From: Raphanus sativus
Taxonomy: Eukaryota > Streptophyta > Magnoliopsida > Brassicales > Brassicaceae
NCBI RefSeq assembly: GCF_000801105.2
Contig: NC_079513.1
Location: 22,164,273-22,228,272, forward strand
Direction: 5' to 3'
Length of the DNA stretch: 64,000 nucleotides
The notes below the pieces were generated by a model. It saw only the letters and a list, made by a program, of their open reading frames with translations, did no database searches and was not told the origin of the DNA. The position numbers were made by a program, and so were the translations under genes. Of the stretch, positions 25,001-36,411 are shown piece after piece (position 1 is the first letter of the stretch; each line of letters starts with the position of its first letter).

Positions 25001-28000
25001 AACTTGTGGCATTGTTAAGTTCAGAAAACTCTGAAATTTTTGAAAATGTTGAAAGTTTTGTGCAGTTATGAATTTAAATAACTCCAAAATCTTCCAAAAT
25101 TGCTCGAATGAAACCAAAATAGGGTAATAACGTTTAAATACAGTTTATGAACGTCTTAGGACATTCCAAGGAAGTCTTATGACATTCCAAAGAAGTCTTA
25201 TGATATTTCAAGGAAGTCTTATGACATTCCAAGGATGTCTGCTTACTTTCCACAACCTTATGTGCAATGTTCACAGATGGCTTAGGATATTAAGTTTCCT
25301 CTTCGTGCGTCAAACTACCACTCTTCAGTAAAATTATCAAAACTTTTGACTAAGAACCCCGATTGACCTCAAACTGGTGGCATTTAAAAGCTATTCAAAA
25401 CCTCTCCTGTTTCTGAAAAGATGATCTCAATTTCAGCATAGCTAGTTCTCTATCAATAGATAAAATTTTGAAGATTATGTGCTATTATACATTACAAAAA
25501 CTCAAAATCTCCCAAGGTTGGTTAAAACGTACCAGTAGGGAGGGTAATGACGATCACATAAAGTTCATATAACTCTGAAATTTCTGAAAATTCCGAAAAT
25601 GTTGTGCAGTTATGTATTTTAAATAGCCCCAAATTCTACCAAAATTGTTCGAAATAAACTAATGGATACATTAATGACGTTTAAATACAGTTTAAGAACG
25701 TTTGAGGACATTTCAAGGAAGTTTTATGACATTCTAAAGAAGTCTTATGACATTCCAAGGAAGTCTTATGACATTCCAAAGATGTGTGGTGACATTCCAC
25801 AACCTTACGTGCATTGTCCACATATATCGTAGGATATTAAGTTTTTTCTTCGTGCGTCAAACGACCACTTTTCAGTAAAATTATTATAACTCTTGACTAA
25901 AGATGCGATTGACATTAAACTGGTGGCATTGTTAAGATAATCATAATCTCTACTGTTTGTGAAAAGATGAGCGCAAAATCACCATAGCTAGTTCTCTATA
26001 AATAGAAAAAATTCTGAAGATTCTGTATGGTTATGCATTTAAATAACCCCAAAATCTCCCAAAATTGGTTGAAACAAACCAGTGGATAGGGTAATAAAGT
26101 TTAAATACAGTTTAGGAACGTCTCAGAACATTCCAAGAAACTCTTATGACATTCCATAGAAGTCTTATGACATTCCAAGGATGTCTGCTGATATTCCACA
26201 ACTTTATGTGCAATGTCCACAGATGTTTTAGGATATTAAGTTTTCTTTTTGTGCGTCAAACGACCACTCTTTAGTAAAATTATCATAACTTTTGACTAAG
26301 AACCCCGATTGACCTCAAACTGGTGGCATTAGAAAGCTAATCAAAATCTCTATCGTTTATGAAAAGATAAGCTCAATTTCACCATAGCTAGTTCTATATA
26401 AATATAATTTTTTTTGAAGATTATGTACAATTATACATTACAAAAAAAAACTCAAAATATCCCTAAGTTGCTTAATATGTACCATTGAGCAAGGTAATGA
26501 CAATCACATAAAGTTCATAAGACCCTGAAATTTCTGAAAATTCTAAAATTTTTGAGCAGTTGTGTATTTAATAACTCCAAAATCTCCCAAAAATTGTTCG
26601 AAACAAACCAGTCGATACAGTAATGACGTTCAAATACATTTTAGGAACGTCTCAAGACATTCCAAGGAAGTCTTATGACATTCCAAGGATGTCTTACTAC
26701 ATTCCAAAGAAGTTTTATGACATTCCAAGGATGTTTGGTGACATTTCAAGGATGTTTGGTGACATTGCACAACCTTATTGCACAACCCACGAAAAAGAAA
26801 TTTAATATCCTAAGACATCTGTAGACATTGCACATAAGGTTGTGCAATGTCTACAGATGTCTTAGGATATTAAATTTCTTTTTCGTGGGTTAAACGATCA
26901 CTGTTCAGTAAAACTATCATAAATTTTGACTAAGGACCCCCGATTAACCTCAAGCTGGTGGCATTGTTAAGTTCATAAAACTCTGAAATTTCTGAAAATT
27001 CTTAAAGTTTTGTGCAGTTATGAATTTAAATAACTTCAAAATCTCCCAAAGTTACTCGAAACAAACCAAAATAGGGTAATGACATTCAAATACAATTTAT
27101 GAACGTCTAAGGACATTCCAAGGAAATCTTATGACATTCCAAGGATGTATGTTGACTTTCCACAACATTATGTGCAATGTCCACAGATGGCTTAGGATAT
27201 TAAGTTTTCCTCTTCGTGCGTGAAACAACCACTCTTCAGTAAAATTATCAAAACTTTTGACTAAAAACCCAGATTGACCTCAAATTGGTGGCATTGGAAA
27301 GCTAATCAAAATCTCTACCGTTTCTGAAAAGATGAGCTCAATTTCACCATAGCTATTTCTTTATCAATAGATAATATTTTGAAGATTATGTTCAATTATA
27401 CATTACAAAAAAAAACTCAAAATCTCTCAAAGTTGCTTAAAATGTACCAGTAGGTAGGGTAATGACGATCACATAAAGTTCATAAAGCTCTGAAATTTCT
27501 GAAAATTCTGAAAATTTTGTGCAGTTATGTATTTAAATAACTCCAAAATCTCCCAAAAATTTTCGAAATAAATGAGTGGATACAGTCATGACGTTCAAAT
27601 ATAGTTTAAGAACGTCTCAGGACATTCCAAAGAAGTCTTATGACATTCCAAAGAAGTCTTATGAAATTTCTGAAAGTTTTGTGTAGTTATGAATTTAAAT
27701 AACTTCAAAATCTCCTAAAATTGCTCGAAACAAACCAAAATAGGGTAATGACGTTTAAATACAGTTTAAGAACGTTTCATGACATTCCAAGGAAGTCTTA
27801 TGACATTCCAAGGAAGTCTTATGACATTCCAAAGAAGTCTTATGACATTCCAAAGAAATCTTATGACATTTCAAAGAAATTTTATGACATTCCAAAGAAG
27901 TCTTATGACATTCTAAGGATGTATGGGGATATTCCACAACCTTATGTGCAATGTCCACAGATGTCTTACGATATTAAGTTTCTTCTTCGTGCGTTAAACG

Positions 28001-28735
28001 AACACTCTTCAGTAAAACTATCATCACTTGTTAAGTTCATAAAACTCTAAAATTTTTGAACTTTCTGAAATTTTTGTATAATTATGTATTTAAATAACTC
28101 AAAAATCTCTCAAAATTGCTCGAAACAAACCAGTGGATAGGGTAATGACGTTTAAATACAGTTTAGGAACGTCTCAGGACATTCCAAAGAAGTTTTATGA
28201 CATTCCAAAGAAGTCTTATGACATTCCAAGGATGTCTGTTGACATTCCACAACCTTTTGTGCAATGTCCATAGATGACTTAGAATGTTAAGTTTTCTTTT
28301 CGTCAAACGACCACTCTTCAGTAAAATTATCAAAACTTTTGACTAAGGATCCGATTGTCCTTAAACTGGTGGCATTAGAAAGTTAATCAAAATGTTTATT
28401 GTTTCTGAAAAGATGAACTCAATATCACAATAGCTAGTTCTCAATCAATAGATAAAATTCTGAAGATTCTGTGCAATTATACATTTCAAAAAATTCAAAA
28501 TCTCCCAAAGTTGCTTAAAATGGACATGTGGGCAGGGTAATGACGATCACATCAAGTTCATAAAACTCTGAAAATTATGAAAATTATGTGCAGTTATGCA
28601 TTTAAATAACTCCAAAATCTCTCAAAATTGCTTCGGAACAATCCAGTGGATACGGTAGTGACGTTCAAATACAGTTTAAGAACTTCTTAGAACACTCCAA
28701 GAAAGTCTTATGACATTCCACAAAAAAGTTTGGAT
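22050..28735. repeat. complex tandem array with 21-bp inner minisatellite
   Basis: About 12-13 higher-order units. Long units (~520-570 bp) and short ones (~320-400 bp) share landmarks: ACAACCTTATGTGCAATGTC (near 22390, 22921, 23489, 23840, 24357, 24883, 25254, 25801, 26200, 27168, 27934, 28253), TCATAACTTTTGACTAAG, CAAACTGGTGGCATTGGAAA and GATGAGCTCAATTTCACC. Each landmark is preceded by 1-8 copies of a 21-bp unit starting GACATTCCAAGGAAGTC. Because 21 is a multiple of three, runs of the unit stay open as DIPKKSY repeats, but no gene is implied. Confidence 0.9.
26784..26891. repeat. perfect palindrome, 51-bp arms, 6-bp loop
   Basis: Arms 26784-26834 and 26841-26891 are exact reverse complements around the loop TAAGGT. 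The right arm is the normal array sequence (CTTAGGATATTAAATTTC and on to TTTCGTGGG). The left arm is the same landmark inverted. Arm identity is higher than between neighbouring array units, so the inversion looks recent. Confidence 0.95.
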
Positions 28736-30203
28736 ATAGAGTGAAAATACTGTATAAATAATTATATGTTTTCATACCAAAATATTTATACATTTTTTAT
28801 TAAATTAAGTAAGTTACTCTAAAATATAAATTATATAACTTTATAATAAATAGAAAAATCTCTTTTGAAAGATTAAAATCTTTTTTAAATAAAAATATAT
28901 CGTTTATTATGTCGTCAACGAAGAAGTACGAACGCCTCGTAACTAATTTGATTTAGTTAGTATTACAAAATCATTAGATATGTGTAATATGCAAATTTGA
29001 AAACAAACATATTTGTAATATACAAATTTGAAATCATTAGATATGTGTAATATACAAAATCATTAGATATGTGTAATATGCAAATTTGAAAACGAACATA
29101 TTTGTGACAGAATTTTAAGACCAAAACTGTCGGTAACAAATTTGTGACATTTTAGAGACTATTCTGTGACTAATTTGTTTAGTCACAAATTAGTAGCGAC
29201 TTCGTCACAACTATTGTGACTGGTTAGTATGTAACTAATTTTTGTCACAACTAGTGACATAAGTGTGACATAAATAAATAACGTAATAGCTGTGACATAG
29301 TTGTGACTACGTTTACCGTTACAATTATAACAAACTTGTGACCAAATTTTGAGTTTCAGTTTGTGACTATAAAAATACTAAATGTTTGTGAGTAACTGGT
29401 ACAAACTAATGATAAAAATAGTGATAATTGTAAATTTTAAATATAGCAAATACATCACAATTTTATACTAATCAAGTAATATTTTATTCAGTTGTAATTA
29501 TTTACCTAAAAGGGACCAATATTGTATATAGCAATAATTTTATTCAGTTAATATTTTGTTAAGTTACAATTTTATTTAAAATATAAACTAAGACTTCATT
29601 TATTATATATATTCAACACAAAAATATAGTCATTACCAGAAAAAAATTGTATACATCTATGAGTTGTCTACAAAAAATTAAACTCGTAGTTATAGTTTTA
29701 GAATCTTTAATAGCCACGTTTGGAAATGGTCTATTTCAATTTTATAGCTATTTATATAGCTTCAAAGTGCAAACCAAAAATAAATTGTTGTAGAAATTGA
29801 GATCAACAATCGTGGTAGTATATATACATTCGAATAAACTGAATGTTTGAACTGGTTATAAAAATAATGTTGAAATAACATTCCAGCATTAGCCACAATA
29901 TTATTGTGTAAAAGATACGTTTTATACATGACTGATATAAACCCTAAACCCCAAACACAAATCATAAAATCCTAAATTACTATATATATATATATATCTA
30001 ATATCTATTCATATATTCAAATCAGCGGTAGACACTTATAAAAATTTGTAGTTTTTCATTTGTAAATTTTAAGATTTTAATCTTATTTTCAGACCTTAAC
30101 CATATTAATCCCAACCCCTGTAGCCTGTAGGCATATACTCCAAACCCTAAAATATAAATTCTAAACCGTACAATTAAAACAAATAATATGAATACCATAT
30201 ACA

Positions 30204-31265
30204 CTAGATGATAATCCGCGCCATGCGCGGGGTGAGTTTTTTAAAATATATTGTATTGAAATATTACAATTAGAATGCATCTTGTTATCAAGATTTTTTT
30301 ACATTTGATTTGGGGTGGACATTCGGATACCATTTGGTTCAGTTTAGTTTGGTTCGGTTCAGTTATATTTCGATTTTTTGTGAGTTCGATCCGGTTCGGA
30401 TCTGCGGGTTCGGTTTGGATTTGGACTCAGATAACTCATTTTATTTTTAAAAAAAATAAAATTCGTATATACTTTAAATTTCTCAAAATATAAAAATAAA
30501 AAATTATTTATAACATATAAATGTGTATAATGCAAGCTAAAATACTTAAACTTAACATAAATTTGGTTAGCTTCAATATTCGGATAAGAAATCAATAGAT
30601 ATTTGAGGTATTAGTATTTTGAATATCATTTAACTATTTTAATCATGTATTTTTAACTATTTGTAAATATTTTCAAGTATTTTGGACAACTTAATAACAT
30701 TTTATATATTTTTAATATTCTTTTAGATATTAAATTCTAAAAAAAAATTAATATATTTAAGTATATAAATCTGGTTTCGATATATTCGATATCCGAAATA
30801 TTTCGTTTCAGATCATGTTCTGTTCTAAAAAATATCATCTTAATAACATCTTACAATTTTTGGTAATTTATAGACGTTTTAAAAAATTCAAAATATAACA
30901 TATATGAAAAATCTATTTTTTTAAATATGTTTAAGTGATTTTTTTTTGATAATATTAATTAAAATAAAATGCAGAGGATACAATTTTTTTTATCAAATAT
31001 TTTTGATTTGTAATCATTAATTATCATATATACGTTAATCATATTAGGTAATTTCGTAGCTTTTATTTAAGGAAATAAACTTACGTAGCTTTTATTTAAG
31101 GAAAGAATTTAAGACTATTAATTAATATGATAATTAGTTTAATAAAAAGTATAATATATATTTATATGGACCAACATATTTTTCTAATGATTTCTGAGAA
31201 TCATCCTAGTGATGACACGTGGCTACAAAACATGTTGTAATGTTCCAGGATTAATATATAGGGGA
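30204..31265 (-). mobile_element. complete non-autonomous Helitron nested in the CACTA-like element
   Basis: On the minus strand the 5' end is A|TCCCCTATATATTAATCC (ending at 31265). The 3' end has a perfect hairpin CCGCGC-cat-GCGCGG (30216-30230), 8 bp, then CTAG (30204-30207) followed by T. Length 1062 bp, inserted between A and T. A decayed hAT MITE lies inside. Confidence 0.85.
30302..30830. mobile_element. decayed hAT MITE copy (family of 10544-11222)
   Basis: The sequence follows 10544-11110 in the same order: TTCGGTTC-rich start, GATCCGGTTCGGATCTGCGG, the AT-rich centre with CAATAGATATTT and TTAAGTATATAAAT, then a degraded TTCGATATCCGAAATA end. The terminal repeats and target duplication are lost. 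Confidence 0.7.
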
Positions 31266-31439
31266 TAATCAATCGCAACTGAAAATATACTAATCAAATA
31301 TTATCTAAATTTTTATTGTTTCGAAGAATCTAAGATTATATGATATATTTTGATTTATTTCCAAAATAATAATATTTAAATGAGACACATAAATATAACT
31401 AGGATTAACAATACCCTAATGCATGTCTATAAAAAAAAA

Positions 31440-32190
31440 TTCTTCCCGACTTATTATTAATTGGCCGCCTCCACAGAAAACCCTAGGACAGTTTCTTTTT
31501 CTTCTTTCAATTTGCTCTCTCTTCTCTCTTTTGTTTTGTCAATTGTGTGGTTCTTTCTTTTGAGATTGTTCGAGTTTATCTCTATCTTCGAAAGTGGTTC
31601 TGTTGCTAACCATGGCGTCTTTCTTGGGTGTACAACGAAGGTGGCGGTGGTAGGGTTGACCACTGGAATTCCAGAAAGCCGTCTTGATTGTTAACCTATA
31701 TGTAAGTGAAATACCTTAGTTTCTTGTTGATATAGTTCTCTGCATAAATATCAATCTGGTTTTATATTTCCATGTGTAAAGAAAATAAAATTGCTTATTT
31801 TTTCTGAAACAACAGGCGCTTTTTCTTCTTAATCCTCAAAGATGAATCTACCAAATCTCATCTCCAGGTTAATGGACTCTAAACAGAGCACGTGAAAGTT
31901 GATTTCTTTTGGTGTGTGCAACTGCAGTTTTGCCAAGTCCAGTAAGTAAATTTTGTATAACTTTGTTAATATTACAAACCCATTATCTCTATCGAACTAA
32001 CATACTTTTTAAATCTTGATTACCACTGCTCAGATATGTGATGTTTGATCGATCACCATCCTATTTCTTCACAGTGGGCCTTGCTCGATGGCCTCTGTCA
32101 AGAGAACGAAGGTGGAGGACGACATGCAACATAGCCTCGGTGATCATGGTTATTGCTACAGTTGTGGTGGTGGTTGATACGAGAAATCAT
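31440..32190 (+). other. transcript-like, gene-derived segment inside the CACTA-like element
   Basis: CT-rich leader-like DNA and short exon-like blocks (ATGGCGTCTTTCTTGGGTG at about 31612, GTAAG- and CAG-bordered stretches, ACGAAGGTGGAGGACGAC at about 32108) suggest a captured, non-coding piece of a host gene. No sustained frame exists, and I do not recognise the source. Confidence 0.25.
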
Positions 32191-33388
32191 AGATAATCAT
32201 TAAATGTATTTATTTTTAATTTTATCTATGTTCTAAGTTTAGTTATTTAATTATTTAATTTTATTGTATTACAAAATATTGTCCTATATAAATAAATTGT
32301 TTTTTTTGGTATTTTAATTTTAATTTATTTGCAATATTGGTGATTATGATGAATTACTACGATTTGAGAATATTCTTTTGTGTTACTGATTGTGATGGAT
32401 ATATTATAATATTTTCGTCATTAGTTATTACATTTTGTGACAATATATTCGTCATAATTAGTGACAAACTTCAGACAATATAATAGTTACAAAATATGAC
32501 CGTTTTGAGACAATTTTGTTAGTCGGTAATTGTGACATTATTGTTACTATTTTGTACGTCACTAGTTGTGACAAACTGGTTACCAAATATATTTGTCACA
32601 AAGAATGTGACGTTTTTGTTACCGAGAAACATATTTGTGACGACAGTATTGTAACTATCAACATTTTGTCACTAGTTCGTCACAATATCTGTATTGTTAC
32701 GAAATTATGTATATTGTGACAAAATATTTTGTCACAATATGCATATTTTCCTGTAAAAATACTAACTTATACACAACTCTTGAAACAAACACTAAAAAAA
32801 CACACCTTAATATATAATGAAAATATATAAATTTTAACAAGAAATAAAATTTATTCAAAAATACACAACTTTTCAACAATGTTATAGTTTTTTCATGTAA
32901 ACCATATAGGAGGTGAAATTTTCATGTATAAAAATCAAGAGATTTAATTTTTCATTTTAATACACTTATTTTTAGATATAAAAAATTACAAATATTTATG
33001 AAATATTAATAAATAGATAAAAACATAATAAAAATGAAAATACATAAATATTTGTACAAAAAAGTTAAGAGATGCAACTTTCTATATATGAATAGTCACA
33101 AATTTTTTAATTTAAATATAGTTATTTTAAAATGATAATTATATGAATAGTTGCAATTTTTCAATTTAAATAGCATATATTTTCAATTTAAAGTAGTTAT
33201 TTTGAAATGATACATATATGAATAGTCACAACTTTTCATTTAAATAATTACATGTTTTTAATTTAAATATTAATTAATACATAAATATTTAAACAAATAA
33301 TGAAAAGACACAACTTTTAACAAAAAATAAAATTTCTATAAAAATTCATAACTTTTCAACATTGTTTGGGATTCCTATTATTAGTAGA

Positions 33389-34806
33389 TTAGTGGATATT
33401 AAGAACGTGAAATTCATAACTAACACACATATGTCTATAAATTAGTTCATATTCAATAGATATAATTTTTTTAAGAACGTAAAATTGTGATCAAACAAAA
33501 ACTGTTTTTACAAAATATGCATCTGAGTTAGAGTTTTATATAAATTAGCTGATTACACTGGTTTTTGAAAATCATCTTATTTGGTGATTTTTATTCTTCA
33601 AGAGTCTTGTGGCATCCAAATCCAGTCCTCCATCTAGAACTTAATCCTTTCTGATTGGGAGACATGGCGAAGCAGCAACAACACCAACTAAGCTCATTGA
33701 GATGTATGACAAGAACGTCTGAAGGATTAAGCGATATGATATGCCGTGGCTTAAAACTAAAATCAATACCATATCAAGAAGTCCTTCAGTCTACAGATAT
33801 CTGGTTAACGCATGAGCCTAAATCAGAGTATTGCAATAAGTTTTTTTTTTGAAAAATGATGTAAAAATTATCAAAGTTTCGATCCGGATTTGTAGACTGT
33901 GTATTTGTTTAAATCTAAGTATTTTCATTTGTACATTTGTACAACTTGTTCACTAAATTATGTGTTTCTTGACTTTGTTGAAACCTTGTATTTTATGTAT
34001 TTTATAAACCATAATGATAACACTAATATTTGATGTGTCCTTCCTTTAAAAAAAAGTCTATATGTTCACAGATTCACATCACACATGCATCGAATGGCAA
34101 AAAGAAAACTACTTCCCATCATCGCATTTACTGAACGTGTTGAAAAATGGCCATAAAAAATGGGTTAAAGTGGATCAATCTATCGTCAACCTAGTTTGAC
34201 AATTTTAACAATTCGTGATAAATGAGTCTTGTAAATTAGTGACAATACGTATATTGCATGTCCCTTGTAAAATTTGTACCAAAATTCAAACCTGCAAATA
34301 TATACCGAACATAAATGAAGCTGGTTTTGACCGGTAAGTTTCAAACCGGTTCGACAGAACCAGAACGTATGTCAATCTATTATTTTGGTAATCTTATCAT
34401 CAAAACGTACATACAGTATTAACAAAATTGACTATATAAACAAAAAAAAAAGATTGGTGAAATGAAAAAGATATCAATGATATATTATCCAACTAATTAA
34501 TGTATTAATGTAATTAATTAATGTATTAATGTAATTAATTAATGTATTAATGTAATTAATTAATGTATATATATATATATATATATCTTAGGTCAAATAT
34601 TGTGTTCAGCTACTAGAAAAATGTGAGAACATGATAAAATATAAAGAGTCAATTGCTTAATAATATAAAAGAACCTAAATGTTAGCAATCTAATACTTTG
34701 GTGTCTATGAATCAAGGTAACATAAAAAAAAAAAAGAATCAAGGTAACATCTTATGAAATTTAGATATCTACCTAATTAGGTAGAAAGTTTAATGTAGGA
34801 TGCAAT
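33389..34806. other. intergenic
   Basis: AT-rich. A 65-codon frame at 33655-33852 is not supported as a gene. A short tandem repeat is listed separately. Confidence 0.5.
34499..34561. repeat. three tandem 21-bp units followed by a TA run
   Basis: The unit AATGTATTAATGTAATTAAT(T) is repeated three times without change, then passes into a TA microsatellite (34564-34586). Confidence 0.9.
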
Positions 34807-35793
34807 TAGGGATGTCAATTGGACATCATGTCCATGGTTCACCCATGTCCAAACCCATTTGGACAAAACCAAATTAGACCAACAAATAAAGATGTCCAAT
34901 TGGGTTTAACCAATTAGACCCAAATCCAATGGGCTTAACCCAAACGGACATGGGCGGCCAAATGATATAAAAATCATAGAATTTTTATTTTGAGGAAAAA
35001 AAATAAGTTTTCCCTCCAAAACCGTAAAATGGAGATTTCCCGCCAAAATCTTAAAATCAACTTTTCAAGTTTTTCTATCGAAACCGTAAAATTGAGATTT
35101 CCCACCAAAATCGTAAATCGAATTTTTGAGTTTTCCTACCAAAACCGTAAAATTGAAATTTCCCGCCAAAACCGTAAAATCGAGTTTTCCCGCCAAAACC
35201 GTAAAATTAAGTTTACTCGCCAAAACCATTAATCGAGTTTTCCCGTTAAAACCGTAAAATCGAGATTTCCCGCCAAAACTATAAAATCGAATTTTTGAGT
35301 TTTTCCGCCAAAACCGTAAAATTGAAATTTCTCGCCAAAACCGTATAATTGAACTTTCCCGCTAAAACCGTAAAATCGAGTTTTCCCGTCAAAACCGTAA
35401 AATCGAATTTTCCCGCCAAAACCGTAAATCGAGTTTTCTCGCCAAAACCATTAATCGAGTTTTCCCGTTAAAACCGTAAAATCAAAATTTCCTGCCAAAA
35501 CCGTAAAATCGAAATTTCCCGCCAATACCGTAAAATCAAGTTTTCTCGCAAAAATCGTATCCATGCTTTTGAATTCAACAAAATATAATGAAATTATGTT
35601 AAAAATGAATTTTTTTGATGTTAAAACTGATTTTGTATTTGGGCTATCGCGGAAGGCCCATCTGGAATTGGCCAATTTGGTTTGGACAATTTGGACTTGG
35701 AACAATTTGGGCTTAAAAAATAAAATGTCCAATTGGCTACTTTGTCCACTTGGACAAGCCCATTGGATATGGACAGCCCATTTGACATCCCTA
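34807..35793. mobile_element. hAT MITE with perfect 8-bp target duplication and internal CCCGCCAAAACCG array
   Basis: Terminal repeat TAGGGATGTCAA / TTGACATCCCTA, flanked by GATGCAAT on both sides (34799-34806 and 35794-35801). Length 987 bp. The centre (about 35010-35550) is a tandem array of ~27-bp CCCGCCAAAACCGTAAAATC units with variants. The subterminal parts contain the TGGACA/TGTCCA motif in inverted orientation. No transposase. Confidence 0.93.
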
Positions 35794-35801
35794 GATGCAA
35801 T

Positions 35802-36411
35802 TTCTCAAATATAAATGTTCAGAAAATCGCAAAGGAATGCTTTATATGATGGGATTATTACTTATGTAGGTGTCTAGCACCAATGGATTTTTAGAAAATC
35901 ATTTTGTTTAAATCCGATTTGCAGCTCGTGTTTAGGATACTTAAACATTTTTTTAAAATAATACCATTAAACAAGTTTACATTCTCTAACTGTAACACAT
36001 CTATTTAAACATTACAAATTTTGAGTTAGGTTTGTAAAAGTTTATTATCTGAAAAAAACAAAGAAAAATTAGTAAAAATTAATAGATTATTCAGTAATTT
36101 TACTAAACCTTTAAAAACATTTCTTATACCTTTGGGAATCTTACCAAGAAAACGAATATAATAAGAAAACAAAATAAAATAAGGAATGGTATTGAGAATT
36201 GACCTACAAAAAATAACATAAAATAATTTGTTTCTTTAAATGAAATATTTATTCTCCTTAAACACACAGTCCAAGTCTTTTAAAGAGATCCCCTCTGCTT
36301 TTCAATTAACAACATAGGAGAGCAGACAGGGGAAGGGAAGGGTGTTTTTGTCGAGAGAGAGAGAGAGAGAGAAAAGAGAAGATCTTTTTGTAAGAAGAAA
36401 AATCTCAAAAA
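35802..36411. other. intergenic and SRT1 leader
   Basis: AT-rich, ending with a GA microsatellite at about 36354-36372 in the probable SRT1 5' leader. Confidence 0.5.

Larger units (their letters stand above)
29104..32752. mobile_element. probable CACTA-like element rich in TGTGAC/GTCACA subterminal repeats
   Basis: Aligning the second copy of the Helitron block with 21380-21450 exposes this insertion. Both edges carry dense TTTGTGAC / GTCACAA motifs (about 29100-29400 and 32390-32740). The right edge, reverse-complemented, reads TTTACAGGAAAAT, close to the CACTACAAGAAAA end of plant CACTA elements. The exact ends and the 3-bp duplication are not resolved, and no transposase is seen. It carries a complete Helitron at 30204-31265. 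Confidence 0.5.
21000..33388 (-). mobile_element. large composite Helitron-bounded block
   Basis: Read on the minus strand, the block begins at 33388 with A|TCTACTAATAATAGGAATCC. It ends at 21000 with a hairpin (21013-21030, CCATGCGAT/ATCGCGTGG with one mismatch) followed by the terminal CTAG|T (21000-21003). The A/T flanks agree with Helitron insertion between A and T. Segments 21170-22030 and 28740-33340 (minus the insertion at about 29104-32752) are diverged direct copies of each other. A 6.7 kb tandem array separates them. It may be one Helitron with internal duplication or two fused ones. No Rep/helicase frame seen. Confidence 0.65.

Noticed and set aside
23329..28050. Open frames made of DIPKKSY/DIPRMSG repeats (for example 23329-23520 and 27721-28050)
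   Set aside because: They exist only because the minisatellite unit is 21 bp. Frames break in every higher-order unit, there is no start context, and antisense frames are just as open.
33655..33852. 65-codon frame starting MGDMAKQQQHQLSSL
   Set aside because: No recognised domain, no supporting exon structure, and located in transposon-rich DNA. It may be a captured or chance frame.
35010..35550. Regular ~27-bp repeats resembling a CRISPR array
   Set aside because: The units abut or nearly abut without unique spacers and lie inside a hAT MITE with target duplications in plant nuclear DNA.
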